This document shows, in pieces, positions 9,457 to 21,597 of a stretch of 64,000 bases of DNA (the stretch's first letter is position 1; each line of letters opens with the position of its first letter). The notes under the pieces are model-generated. The model did no database searches. It worked only from the letters and a program-made list of their open reading frames with translations, and was not told where the DNA came from. The position numbers and the translations under genes were made by a program. The stretch comes from Blastomyces gilchristii SLH14081 (lineage: Eukaryota; Ascomycota; Eurotiomycetes; Onygenales; Ajellomycetaceae). The stretch lies in assembly GCF_000003855.2 (NCBI RefSeq), contig NW_003101682.1, forward strand, positions 249,178 through 313,177, in the 5' to 3' direction.

Positions 9457-11356
9457 TCAACCTGCGGCCATTTCCAACGCTTCTTCTCTCTGCATGGCTA
9501 ATTTTGCGAGAGAATCGCGGGCTGCGATTTGCGATTTACGTCTTCCACGAGTCGGGTGGTGAAGGCTTCTTGTGGATTTTGCTGTTGTCTGTGTAGATTC
9601 TTCTTGCTCGTTGACAATCGGGCGAGAATCCTTCTGATCAAGCGGTGGGTTATCACTGTCGGTTTGAGAGTTGGGGATCGTTTGCTCATGGGTCTGAATG
9701 TTTGGTGCAGGAGAGGACGGGCTTTCTTGTAGTTCACCACCCTGTAACTGTGCTACCGGTTCCTCCCCTGTGTGGACCTGATTGGGCTCAGTGCTGGAGG
9801 AATGCTGAGTATTTTCATTATCTGGAGGAGCAAGGGAAGAGCGTCTTGAGAGTCGCGCACTGGCTCTTCTTGCTCTGTTCACAGGTTGAGGATTGTCCAG
9901 GGTTCGGGGCTCTACGGCTTGTCCGTTAATGGCCTCCGTAGGACCAGGCGGCTTTGTTGTGACCTGGGTATTAGTATCGGATTCTTTTAAAGGTATTTTT
10001 TTCGTCGAAGCCTTTGCGGATAAAGACCCTCTTCGCGGTCGTCCAGGAGGTTTCTTTCTGGTAGCATTCTCTTGACTTGGTTTGGTAGGGTCGACTTGGA
10101 AAGCTTGGTTTCGCTCGTGCGCTTGACGTTTGTTTGGGCTTGTGCGGGAATCCTTTGCATTGCTCTCTCTACAATTGACGTTACTAGATAATGCTCGATA
10201 TTTTGGACCCTGCCACGGTTCAGCAAGTTCATCAGTGTCAGAATTCGAGCCTCCATGATGGGTTATATTTGAAACGAGGCGGATCGGCTGCGAGTTGTTA
10301 TAAAGAGGTTGAGACGCCGTGTTCGCCGTCGAATTCCGTCCTTCTGAATTCCGTTGACCGCGCCCAGCATCAAACAGAGAAATTTCTTCTGGGAACGGGC
10401 GTTTCCCGTTGGAATTCAAGTCTAAGGGGTGATCTCTTTGATTCAAGACTAGAGCCCCGCCATCTATATTCGGAGACGCGACAAAAGGACGGTTATTAAG
10501 ACCAGAGGTTGGCTCAACCCGAGTTAACAACATATTTTCTAACTGGCTGCATTTAAACCTTAGAGAATGATTTTCTTGTTTAAGCGCTTCTATTTCAATC
10601 CCTTTCGCTCTAACTTCCCGCAACGCCGTGGCGATTAGTTCGTAGCCATCATGTAATGGTGCTTGTGGTGTGTGATTTCGGGACGAGATTGTAGTTTTTA
10701 GGCACTGAATCTCATCCCGTAGAGAGCTGATTGTATGCTTCCATTCGTTGATCATGACGTGCATTTCGTCCGAGGTAGCTCTTGCAGACGGGGTGTTTAG
10801 GTGCCTTTCGTTGTCTTTACTGCCGGATTGACCACCTGTTTGTTGCTGATAAGTGCGTTTTTCACAGTTATTTGGATCCGCGGCCTCCAAAGACGATTGT
10901 TTCGTAACCGCATCTAGGCGTGAAGGGACTAGCTCTCTAGTAGTGAGATCCCGTAGGAGGATTGAATGCGAGGACCAAAAGAGGTTGAACTGACTTGAGG
11001 GGTTTAATATATATCTTCGGATAAAGCTTCGCGATTGTGTCAACTCACGGATATCCATCTTTAAACATTTCCTTCTGAACCCCTTGCCCAACAGTTTCCA
11101 GACAGTTTTTGCAAATGGTTGACTGATATTGTCCATCCTCGGTTGGGTGCGGCTCAGAACGCGGATTGGAAAGGATGTTATTGTCAAATAGGCAGATCGA
11201 CCCGGGCGTGAATAAGTAGGAATCGCAGCTAGTCCATGAGTTCGGGGCGATTGCTAACAGGGCGTCGCATCTACGGCAATGACAGGTTACAGTTCTGGAA
11301 GCCTCCCAAGGGACTAGGAGAGAGGCCGCTGAGGAGATGATGGGGTTGGCAGCCAT
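9457..11356 (-). CDS. Mis18-like zinc-domain protein with coiled coil and AT-hook-like tail, 2 exons
   Basis: Putative centromere protein: Mis18 family members help load the centromeric histone H3 variant. Exons 11356-11049 and 10993-9457, GT-AG intron of 55 nt, 614 residues. N-terminal residues 22-125 hold two zinc-knuckle-like pairs, C27-x2-C30 (CHCRRC) and C82-x2-C85 (CKNCLETVG), followed by a W/LLRDLTT segment completed only after splicing (DGYPQFNLFW), a pattern of the Mis18/Yippee fold. Heptad-like segments follow at about 170-270. The rest is polar and Ser/Pro-rich, with an AT-hook-like PPGRPRRGS near residue 430 and a basic C-terminus (TRGRRKSQ). Fission yeast Mis18 is about 194 residues, so this protein is much longer. 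The zinc fold is inferred by eye; other Yippee-like folds remain possible. Confidence 0.62.
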
Positions 11357-14300
11357 CAAGTCGAGCAAGAAAACAACGCAGCTATGTTCATAAATGGCTT
11401 TGATAATATTTGAATATTTAGCCGCTCATCCATGCTCCTTCATATGACCTGGTAGCATTAGATTCTTGGGCATGAACTCAGTTAAGGCTGCTTGCTGGTA
11501 AAAGATTGTGAAGGTTTGGTAAAGTAGATGCAACTTGCTGCTGACTAACACACACACATTACACTGGGATAAGTTACTCCGGTTTCCGGTAGTTAACTAG
11601 TTAAGTCAGTTAACTAGTTATTTTCGTCAAGGCCTCCCTAATATTTTAGTGGCATGTTAATCATCATTCCGGGTGGGCGCATTCTCAAACATCCCCATAC
11701 AAATAGGAGGGACAGCTTCTCATTCTTATTCCCTCCCTCTCTGTACAGAGTACATCAAACCTGTGGAAATAACTTTTTTGGTCTTGTTCCATGAGTAAGT
11801 CGTAAACCCTAGCTGGGTCCAGAGATGTACCTGTTCTGTCAAATATTTGGTGAGATTCCTTATTTTCCACCTAGCGGGGGCAGCAGGGGGTGGGTTGGGC
11901 GGTTGCCATGTTGGAGACGACGATTTTCACGTAGCAAGCAAAACAAGATCTGGAGCAATGGAATGATGGGAATTGAATATGTACAAGCGATTTGAACCTG
12001 TCAAGCTAGGGGAAAGAGGTATTTATATATAGCCATACATACTAACGCGATTCTATCCGTACAAACAAATCGATCCGAACGTAAAGAGGCCGGACAAACC
12101 CTGAAGTATATCATAAAGAGTTAACCTTTTGGATAATTCCGTACGATACGGTAGCAACCGCAGAATACTTACTTGCCATAGCTGGTCAGCGGTGCGTATG
12201 GGTTGAGTTACTTCAATGCGCAGGCAAACTCCGCAATAGCCCAACAGTCAAAAAGAAAAATGCAAGAAAAATGACATCAAAGTACACCAATGGCAAGCAA
12301 AGAAAAGAACAGTTAATACCAGCGCGAATCGACTAATCTCCCTCAGATATCGCCAATGTAAAACGACAATTGTTCAAGCAAGACAAGATATCAACCCATG
12401 TAAAGGCTTTTTTTCCCCTTCTGCTGTGTGACATTGAGCCATTCAGACACTGCCAGGATTTCCTCAATCAGGACCAAGTGTCTATCAGGGTTGGCTTGGT
12501 AATGGCCATGGGTTTCCTCGGGGAAGCTGCATTGTATGTACCGAGACAGTCATGCACGGTACGTGAGCTCGCGTGAAGATTGTGTATTATGAAGATGTGT
12601 AACATGGGGCTCGACCTTTGTCACGGTAGGTCCCTGGTTGAGCTTCCAACTGTAGAGGTAAACGGGCGTGCATTCACTTCCCATGTCATTAATAAAGCTC
12701 TCTTGCCGTGCCCAGAAAACGTGTATCTGCGTTGTTTGTGTAGAGCGGAAGACCGAACCAGTCCACGGATTCTCTTTATCGCGGTAGCAAGTAGCAACGA
12801 CTAAAAGCTTTCTTCCTCGTTTATAACTGTCCGTCCAGAACTCTCCAGCTGCTGAAAACTCACTCAGATTCGTGTGTCAGCAATGGGTAAAAAACGAGGA
12901 ATAAATTGTCACTTGGGAATGGAAGAGGGTAATCCCGAAAATTATCGAATGCTGTTTTCCCATAATTTTTCGAGTGGCTTTGGGCGTCTCATTCAAGATC
13001 ACGAAGTGGCCTCAAATTTCTGAAGACAATCACATACGCTCTGAGTGCTGGCAAAAATTCCCTTCACGACAAGAATATAGAACATAATTGATAATTGAAG
13101 CAATACAAAATGGGTTTTCTGCTCATATTCTTCCCAATCAACACCCGATGGGGTGGGAGGTAGAGAACGTGGTCATGACTTTGGTCGATGGTGCCGCATG
13201 TCTGTGTGCGGAAGCCTTTCCCGTCTGGTTGTGAATTCCTTCCTGAAACATGTGCTGATTTAGTTTTCACACCGGATGCTTTGAAACACATGCCCATAAC
13301 GCGCCCAACTGTTTGGATCACCTCTAATATGAAACGTTGGTAACGTTTGACGATCCTGGCGTCTGCCACATGGGGACACGGTGCCTGAAACCAGTCACGC
13401 TCCTCCTATCTGACTCATGAACTGAGAGGAGGGGTTCAATAGGCGGCAGATCCTTTTGTCGTCACACGGTGCCTAGGAAAATCAGGCAAGAGGGTAGTTG
13501 AATACATGGTACGGAGTAGTTAAGCTATAATAGTGCTGTGCATCAACGATATGACTCTTTAACCCTGCACGTTTAAGCTTCTGGTGAAGGTTGAGGGTTC
13601 CTGGGTGTGGTGGTTCGGCAACGGGATCCCGGGGGCGGGGGCCGAGAGGCTCTGCCCCCGGCCCCGCATTTGGCAAAAGCGTCGGGTTTTAACTCCAGGG
13701 ACGACTCGGGCCGGGAACCTTCTGCCTAAGCAAGCACCTGACGCCTGGGGCAGCCTAGGATTATCCTTACGCCGACATTCCGAGAGACTTCGCCGCAACC
13801 ACGATATCTCGCCATCGAGCTTCACAATTATCCTCGTTTGCTAGCCTCACCCCAAGATAGATTGCCCACGGGTTCGGCTCTCCCGCAATTAATCCGCGGC
13901 GGCCGCGTTAACCTTCTTGTTGGACTTGCTTAACTCTCTAGAGAACCACAATTTTTGTGTGAACTCTCAAGTTTCTAGTAAGGAGAAGCTCCTCCAGTCC
14001 ATGGGTACGGTACGGGTAAGTCAAGGCCTAGCCATTGTGCTCCCAAAACATATTTACTTTGTATTATTTTGAGCCAGGTGCATTGTTGACTGATGGAAAT
14101 CATGTGTTATTGATTAGGTTAATTGCCGCTATTTCTGTTTGAGCCACTCAAGTGTTCCCCTCGCAGCAGCGATTGCCCAGTCCTGTCGGCTAGCAGACGT
14201 AGCTAATAAGGCGCCCCGTGCAAGATATATGAGATTTCTGGGTCATTGGGATAACTGGTTGTTGGCTGGTGTTGCCTAGCTCTTCAAAACCTCTAATAAT

Positions 14301-15210
14301 TGTCCAGGCAGAAGCGATTACCTGCCCGGAAAGTCAGGCACCTTGGCAGAAGGTCTCTTGGCTACTACATCTTCCTGACTCTCACATTGATCTCGACGTT
14401 GTCGCCAGGCGAGCGGCTACTGATACTCATTGGTTTGAAAGTTCCGCGTGGTGTGACTCGTCTCTTAGCGCAAAGGAAGACCGCTGGAACCACATTTCTC
14501 GCTGCCTTATCCTTGCCTGTCAAGAATTTATCCTGTCGTTGGCCAGCTGAGGAAATTCCTCTGCCGCTTGCAGAGCAACGGTAAGCTTGCGAACCTTTCG
14601 TCCTAGGGCACCAAAATTCGGGGAGGCTGTTTTCGGTGCTTGTATGGCATTTCAGAGTCTTTGTTGGCAGGGTGACGTTGCAGGAAAATCTCAATTATAA
14701 ATATTCCTTCCTTTTGTCCGTTGCTAAGCAACAGGCAACGAACCCCTTTCGTTTTCAAAAGACCAACTTTACTTTCCACGCGATATTTTGGATTCAATTT
14801 CCATCGCCTTCGAAAACTGACTGACGGCTTGTAATGCAGACCCTCACTGCGCCTTGCGACTGGGGTTGGAACCCCTTGTGACAATTCTCATCCGACGCTA
14901 AAACAGAGCATCTTTAAGGATCCTACGGGACTCATCCTCTCACCGACGTACAACTTTCTTTCAGAGAGGGTAATCCATATTTTCTGATACCTTCGCAAAG
15001 GCAGCACCACGAGGGCGGATGCATGGTCTTCAGCCTGCTTGACGGTTTTGATGAATCACACACATACAAGTCCCATTTCTTGTATTTAACTGGGGCCATC
15101 TCCATCCATTTTCGATCAGTTTCAAAACCCATCAGCTCTACAACACACTCACTTCCCCTTCACTTCCCGGCTGCAGAACTATCTTCCGCATTCCCTAAAC
15201 CCCGTTCACA
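11357..15210. other. 3.9 kb gene-free region between divergent genes
   Basis: No frame longer than about 110 codons and none with a recognised domain. Contents seen: two perfect TAACTAGTTA palindromes (11594-11603 and 11611-11620), one TACGGAGTA at 13510-13518, and a GC-rich imperfect hairpin at 13632-13665. The last few hundred bases before 15211 presumably hold the checkpoint kinase promoter. An old decayed transposon is possible but I cannot show one. Confidence 0.5.
13632..13665. repeat. GC-rich imperfect inverted repeat
   Basis: Runs of G and C on either side of a short GAGAGGCTCT centre can fold into a stem with small bulges. The local GC content is far above its surroundings. Function unknown. 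Confidence 0.45.
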
Positions 15211-18200
15211 ATGGATGAAGCAACGCAGCTTTCAACGCAACCATATGCCGACCCTCGGCGGATAGGGCTCAACAACTCCGGGCTTGATGAAGAGGATGTT
15301 CCCGACATCATCTGTGTTTTACATCCGAACTCCATGGCAGCCCACAATGCTGTATCTGCGACTGCGCGTTTTGGCCCACAGCATATCTTACAAAGGGACA
15401 ATCTTGAAAACGACACCGGACTTCCCAACAGCTCTCCCGGGGACATCGCGTTGAGGCTTTCATCCTCTGTAAAAGACGTGAGTATGGGCTTTTGTTTCGG
15501 TCGTAATCCTAATCGCTGCGATATAGTCCTCGCTCGGGATGATAGCGAAAAGAAGATATCAAATGTGCACTTTCGGATCTATCTAACGCGCGACAATATC
15601 TTGATGCTACAAGACACTTCAACCAATGGGACCCTTGTAGATGACAAAGTTGTTCGGAAAGATAATAAGTATGGTGCTTCCTCCACACAAATGCTCGTCC
15701 CCGGCTCTATCATTCACGTGGCGAATGATTCGACCACTGGCATCAAGTTCATAGTCCGTATTCCTCCTCGGGATGGCTTTGAGCGTGAGTACACACAGAA
15801 TGTGATTCACTACATGAACCGAGTACAAAACGCATCCAAAAAATATGGAGATGGTGGAGCAAAGCCTGGAAAGGCGGCACAACGTAATGGTTATCTTATT
15901 GTCCCTCAGCAAGGCGGCAATACTCATGGGATGCACTGGAATGGCGGTTCCAAGTATAATGTCACGGGACAGGTTGGTAAAGGCGCATTCGCCACGGTTT
16001 ACAAACTCGCAACGAAAAACGACGGCATGGTCTACGCTTGCAAGGAGCTCGACAAACGGCGCCTTATGAAGAATAATATTTCAGACCACAAAGTTAACAA
16101 TGAGATGTTGATCATGAGCGGATTACGACATGTAAGGCCCCTTTCTTGGTAAACATATCTTTACCCTATGGAGACTAATCCTAGGTAGCCGAATATTGTC
16201 GAATTCAGAGACTATCATGATCACGATAACCGTTGGATCTATATCATCATGGAGTATGTCCCCGGTGGCGAATTATCCGCCTATCTTAATCAATGTCATC
16301 ACCTCGCGGAGGAGCAGGTAAAAACAATCTCTCGACAAATCTTACATGCCCTCCAATACCTTCACAGACGGAAGATAACACATCGTGACATCAAACCGGA
16401 TAACATTTTAATCCAGTCATTTGATCCCTTACATGTTAAGCTTTCAGATTTTGGCCTCTCCAAGGTCGCCCAGGAAGAATCCTTCATGAAGACGTTTTGT
16501 GGAACGCTCTTATATTGTGCCCCTGAAGTTTATCCAGAGTACGACAACTATAGGCGGGGCGAGGCAAGGAAAAGGCGACGTGCTGCTGATTCGTGAGTAA
16601 CTTCGTGTCATTTCACATCGGGCATTGTGCGTACTAACTATGTGTTTCTAGGGTCCCTAGAACATCGCCGTACGATCAATCGGTAGATATGTGGTCTTTT
16701 GGTGCAGTGTTATTTCATATCCTCTGTGGAACTGCGCCCTACGCTGGCCGAGGAGATGATAGGGGTGCAACTATGCTGCGCAATATAATGACAACCGATG
16801 CAGATTATGACTTGCTTCGAAAAGCTGGAGTATCGGACAGTGGTATTAATTTTGTTTCGAAGCTTCTTAATCGCGATCCGAGAGCTAGACCCAAGGAGCC
16901 CGAGTGCTTCCAACACCCGTGGATCGTTAACGTTCCAGACGAACTTGATTACACAGAGTTCGACGGTCCCAAAGTTCAGGATATCGACACAACTTTAGCT
17001 GCCGTAGGTGAGGCTAATGAAGATGAAGAAGCAGATAGGCTTGACGCCTCTCGCCTTCATCTTAATGATAAAGTTGATGAAGATTTAAATGAAGAAATTA
17101 AAGATCAGGAGCATGGGGTTGAGGACGAAACGCCCACTGACCACAAGGACGTCAAAAGACAGCGACTTTCTCACTATCCTGAAGATTCAAGCCAGCACGT
17201 TGTAATGGCCCAAGTTCCAGCTATAATCAAATATCCTTCGTTGCCAGACCTTGGTAGCTATGATCTAGGCTCTGGTCTCGGTGGCCAAGGAACTCAGCCG
17301 CCCATGGCACGTCTTTTTGGGGAGATATCCGGGCCTGCTCTGAGGAGTTCCGCCGCATTTGAAGGAAACGCAAACCGACCAACAGCAATGTTTGACTTCC
17401 AGCCTCGTTTCCAAGATGAGGATGTTTATGATGACCCTTCCTCAGAGATGGAGTCGTCTCTAAGTTTCAGCAGTATTGATAATCCAGCAGAGCTACACCA
17501 TCAACAACTGCCTATCGGGTTGGAGCGGGGTGCTTCTGCCCCAAGTTTAATGGGAGCGGAATCACTAGTGGGTCAGTTGCACATGGAATCTCCTGATGTC
17601 AGAACACCAATCTCCACAGCCCATAATAGTAATAATCCAACCACCCCGGAATCTTCCGTGGGCAATGCACCCTCGTCCCAAGCCCGGGAATCAAAATCTG
17701 GCGGCCACGACGAGGCTAAGAAAAGGAGTTCAAGCCAAAAACCTGGTGGGCTCGACTCTACCGACCAAGCACATCGAAGATCAGTCGGCCAGGAATCCAT
17801 CCCTACCCCGAAAGTTACGCCCAGAAATCTCACCAATCCATGTTGTCTTGTGCGTGAACAAACATCTAAATCGTTCGACCCGAAACACCTGCTCGAGCTC
17901 TCCACCACTATCGACGAGCACACTGGAGAGGAAGTCGCACAGGTCGATGGTTCGAATACCCCTGAAGAGCCGAGCGAGGCGAACGAGACGAATACGCGGT
18001 TCGCCTCCAGGATCACGAGTCCTGCAAACTCCCCGAGACTCACCCCTCCCTTCGGAGCGCTCATATCACTTCCCGGTTCAATCACAGATGTATCACTCCA
18101 CCTCGAATCACGCATGACATCATGGGGCCGAGGACCAAGAGTCAATGTTCGTTACTCTGATCCTATGGATAGCCGAATCCCGGCCTACGCCCTCGAACTC

Positions 18201-18653
18201 ACTTTCTGGGCACCGTCGATCGAATCCCGCATCGCAGCCGGTGAAGACTGGCGAAAGGTTCCTGGTGTCATGGCCATCCTCTCTACCAAGGCGAGCAATT
18301 GCATTTGGGTTAATGACGTGGAGCTACGCAAGGAGACGCCGGCGAAGGATGCGCGTCTCTTCGGAAAACTGTACACAGGCGATATAATCACGGTATTTAG
18401 GGATCGTGAGCGCTATCTGCGCTTTCGATGCGAGTTTTATCACGGGGAAAGCATGAAGCTGCGGCCGCTTGAGGAAAAAGGGTTTCTTATTCAAAAGGCG
18501 AAGTATCCGAAAAGTGGGAGCAAGGGAGACGGGAGTTTGAAAACTGAGCAGGCTGCTGGCAACACCACAACGACGGCGCCCACCATCGCTCCAGAGACGG
18601 ACGGGGAGAAGAGTGTTGATTGGAAAGACAATAAGAAGGATAAGAAGAAATAG
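15211..18653 (+). CDS. Chk2/Rad53-type FHA-domain checkpoint kinase, 3 exons
   Basis: Serine/threonine kinase of the DNA-damage/replication checkpoint family. Exons 15211-16131, 16189-16592 and 16652-18653; introns of 57 and 59 nt; 1108 residues. The N-terminal FHA domain (about 90-185) shows FGR, an S-x-x-H motif (SNVHFRI) and NGT (TSTNGTLV), the phosphothreonine-binding set. The kinase domain (about 248-560) has GKGAFATVYK, the Lys of VYACKELDK, HRDIKPDN, DFG (SDFGLSKV), CAPEVY and DMWSFGAVLF, all catalytic residues present. A long acidic then Ser/Pro-rich linker leads to a C-terminal region (about 945-1050) that looks like a second, degenerate FHA fold, ending in a Lys-rich tail. The two-FHA layout recalls yeast Rad53. 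First splice restores RHPNIVEF; second restores DSVPRTSPYD. Confidence 0.9.
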
Positions 18654-19338
18654 TTGCTTGATATCTCCTTTTTTTGTATTTTCCCTTTTCTTTTCAGGTC
18701 TGTTTGATATGGTCGATCCGCAAGCGATGAGATTTTGTTTAACTTCCCTTGAAACAGGGCCCGTATGCCTCAGTTAGTTGTATCCGACACAGCTTCCTGA
18801 TTTATGCTCTCATACGCTGTCATTTTGTCCTTTATTTACATACTATTTAAGCTAGTCCGGTTGCCGCACTCATACCCTCCTTGACTGCATCTTCTTTTTG
18901 TTCACGCGCTCTGACCGGGATAGTGAAAGGAGATGATATTGTGAATGAAACAAAGCATCTACATAGATAGTACGGCAATGTACACGCAAATTGTCATGAA
19001 ACTCAGTAAATATTGTCACCGCTTTTCCAGGAGTAGTTGTGGCTAGAAATTCTTCCATTGGTAATTTTCATTCTTCTGGCAGCAAAACGGCCAAGGATCG
19101 GGTTCAACCCCTGAAATTAGCGCCGAATAAACTTCTGTTTCTCCTCCCTTTGTTCGATATCTAACGCCCCATGAGGCGACACGGAGGATTCCCGAGGTCT
19201 GCGCTAGGCTTACCTAGACATCGTGCAATTTTTGCAAAGGGGAAGATGGGTGGTAATTCAGGAATCAAATAATAAATACCACGGCTGCACTCTGCCGATC
19301 CAGCCAGTTGATCGCAGAACGATGATAGTTCCGTCAAG
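18654..19338. other. Intergenic spacer between tandem plus-strand genes
   Basis: Holds the 3' end of the kinase gene and the promoter of the next gene. No structured element recognised. Confidence 0.5.
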
Positions 19339-20145
19339 ATGAGAATACCAATCCCAGTGTCTGTTCTTCAGACAATACCTCTATCAGTGCTGCTGGGCCT
19401 GACATCTCTCCTGCCCTACACGTCGGCCCAATGGTTGTATCCGCCAAACATTCCAGAAGGCAAATCGCTCTCGGATTACACATCGGGTGCAGACCCAATA
19501 ATCAGCGACTATTACGAGTATGATATCATCGTGGGCGGGTTCCGAACGCCCAAACCCAGCTTCACGATCTCCCGGTGCGCCAAAAAGGGACGAACGGAGC
19601 CCATCTACCCGTCAACCGTCACGTTCAATTCCTCCGACGGACATCTCGCTGCTGATGGCACCTGGCAGTATATGGATTCTCATAGCAATGGCCCATGGTC
19701 AAACGAATACCCAGCAGGCAAGCACCCATGGATCACCCCCGTGTGGCATTTAGTTGACAACGAGACGACAGGGACTATATGTTGGTGGGAGTTGTATAGT
19801 GTCAGTGAGGAAAAAATACACTGCCATCCGACACAGGGGCGGGATTGCGAATCGCCGTATACGCGGGCTGTGACAGTGCTGGGGAATGATACGGAGAATT
19901 ACTTCGCAACGGTACCGTTTACCGTGCACGCGGGGTTGAGGGAAGGGGGCAGGAATTATACATGGAATAGTGGGGACCACACGGCGTCCAGAACAACATT
20001 GGTTTTCTCAAATATGCCGACAGGGAACACGGCGGTGGGGTTGCGGGCTGCATTTTCATATACGGGAGCGGGAGTCGAGGGCGGTGGGTTGTTGTTAATG
20101 GCTTTGATGGCATTCCTGGGTGTTATTGGGAAATTGCTTCTATAG
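19339..20145 (+). CDS. Secreted, probably GPI-anchored glycoprotein of unknown function
   Basis: Single-exon frame of 268 residues. Residues 1-30 form a signal peptide with a hydrophobic core and a likely cleavage after TSAQ. The middle is Trp/Tyr-rich with several N-x-S/T sites (NSS, NET, NDT, NYT) and at least five cysteines (ISRCAKK, TICWWE, KIHCHP, RDCES), suggesting a folded extracellular domain. The C-terminus is a hydrophobic segment with no cytoplasmic tail (ending GVIGKLLL), preceded by small residues (YTGAGVEGG), as expected of a GPI-attachment signal. I do not recognise the family. Location at the cell surface or wall is inferred from these signals. Confidence 0.75.
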   Translation: MRIPIPVSVLQTIPLSVLLGLTSLLPYTSAQWLYPPNIPEGKSLSDYTSGADPIISDYYEYDIIVGGFRTPKPSFTISRCAKKGRTEPIYPSTVTFNSSDGHLAADGTWQYMDSHSNGPWSNEYPAGKHPWITPVWHLVDNETTGTICWWELYSVSEEKIHCHPTQGRDCESPYTRAVTVLGNDTENYFATVPFTVHAGLREGGRNYTWNSGDHTASRTTLVFSNMPTGNTAVGLRAAFSYTGAGVEGGGLLLMALMAFLGVIGKLLL

Positions 20146-20513
20146 ACCTGAGCAGTCCAGACTGTTCAGAGAATTCTATTTTGTTCTTATGGGACGACGG
20201 GTTTATTTTCTTGTCTGCGCATGATACCAAACGCTGGTAGCTTGCATCAACCCATAACGATGCATCTATCCGCCGGGCTTTGTGTATAATGTACGTGTAC
20301 ATGTATGTATGTACAATGTACATACCTTTACATACATGTACATTGCCGGTGTCGATATGAATGTATAGGTGATGATCATTTATAGCTCTCAGACATCTCT
20401 ATTATATATAGACACGGTTTTAACATATTTCGTCTTTTCCCATAGATCGAATTTTCTCGATTTTCTAACCCCATCTAAACAGCCCTTTCGAATAACCAGC
20501 GTGGGCCGCTCCG
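20146..20513. other. Short intergenic spacer
   Basis: Contains a cluster of TGTA/TACA-rich sequence (20287-20342, overlapping copies of ATGTA and TACAT) with dyad symmetry. A possible acceptor (CTAAACAG) at about 20474-20481 could belong to a 5' leader intron of the next gene. Confidence 0.4.
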
Positions 20514-21597
20514 ATGAAGACCAACAGTATATCTCTCAAAGCGGCATACGCCATACCACTACCACCGCCACCACGTAAGTTCCCAATCCTCTGCACAGCT
20601 CCTCCGTCTAACACTCTAATAGGTCCCCATTTCCCAGATGGCGCGGTAGTGGAAGAAGTTATACAAACAGTCAATCATGGTAGCCAGATTCGCAGATTCA
20701 CAGTCGTCCCGGCGAGTCCGATTGGGCATACTATTTCGCAGTTACCTCGTCTGCGGCGGATAATATGGCGGCGAAGAAAGCATAACCACGAGTACAACGT
20801 GCGCCGAATATACAGGCCATCCCAGCGCGAAGCGGTTCTTATCCAGACACGGGGCCAAAGTGTGTACTCCTGCGAGGACATGTGCACCAGGTGCCAATCG
20901 GGATGTGGGCCGTTCACAACATGTGTAGTCGCCAAGGTGAGCGGAGAGGAATCTCCCAGATCAGGAGCCTGCGCAAATTGCGTCTGGCGTAGTTTTCCCA
21001 GAGAATGCTCCCACCGCCAAGCTATGAATGGAGATACTGAAGGTGGGCGAATCCTTCCTATCCATGTCCCATCCATACTTTTTGTGTTTTTGCTTTATCT
21101 TCGATCTGGAATCCTGTTACCTTTTGCTCCCCTTTCGTTGAATGCATATTGACGTGCCAATCAAAGGAACCGATGAGGAATGGCAATATGTAAGCGGCGA
21201 CGATGACGAAGAGGACGACGAAGGAGAAGAAGAAGAACCCTTTCTACCTAGGCCGTCGCGGTCGTCGCGTTCACGAGGCATAACCTCAAGAACAAGGTCA
21301 TCCAAGCGAGATTTGAAAAGGAACAGCCGCACCACAGGAGGCGAAACACCCAAGCCGAAACTGTTGACGACGCCGAGAGCAAAAATACTACCCTGTCCTG
21401 CGGTCGTTATTCCATCTCCGTCGAAGAGAAATACCGCCACCCCAGCAGGGCAGAAGTACTTCAAAATCCCTCCGGGCTTGTCGCCAAACACAGCAGAAGA
21501 TATCCACCGTGCCATTGACGAGCTGAATGTAGTCCGTGCAAAGCTATTCTCCCGCCTTGAACTGCTAGAGGCTGTGCAGGCGGTCGACTGGGAGTAG
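20514..21597 (+). CDS. DUF3716-type cysteine-motif protein, 3 exons
   Basis: Exons 20514-20574, 20623-21042 and 21167-21597, 303 residues. A cysteine block near residues 105-155 (CEDMCTRCQSGCGPF, then CVVA, GACANC, RECSHR) matches the fungal DUF3716 pattern, a probable small zinc domain of unknown function. The preceding part is basic. Exon 3 encodes an acidic run (DDDEEDDEGEEEE), a basic Ser/Arg stretch, and a C-terminal amphipathic helix (IHRAIDELNVVRAKLF). The first intron is 48 nt, in frame and stop-free, with a good donor (GTAAGT) and a CTAAC branch-like site, so both spliced and unspliced forms are translatable. The second intron has a weaker donor (GTGGGC), but phase joins well (EGTDEEW). 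DUF3716 genes are often accessory in filamentous fungi. Confidence 0.65.

Noticed and set aside
14269..14694. Overlapping 90-110 codon frames in the 11.4-15.2 kb gap
   Set aside because: Several frames on both strands overlap, none has a domain or splice support, so none is preferred.
17573..18145. Minus-strand 190-codon frame inside the checkpoint kinase gene
   Set aside because: It is antisense to a well-supported coding exon, with composition expected of a shadow frame.
20675..21076. Minus-strand 133-codon frame opposite the DUF3716 gene
   Set aside because: The plus strand has the recognisable cysteine pattern and splice signals; the minus frame matches nothing.
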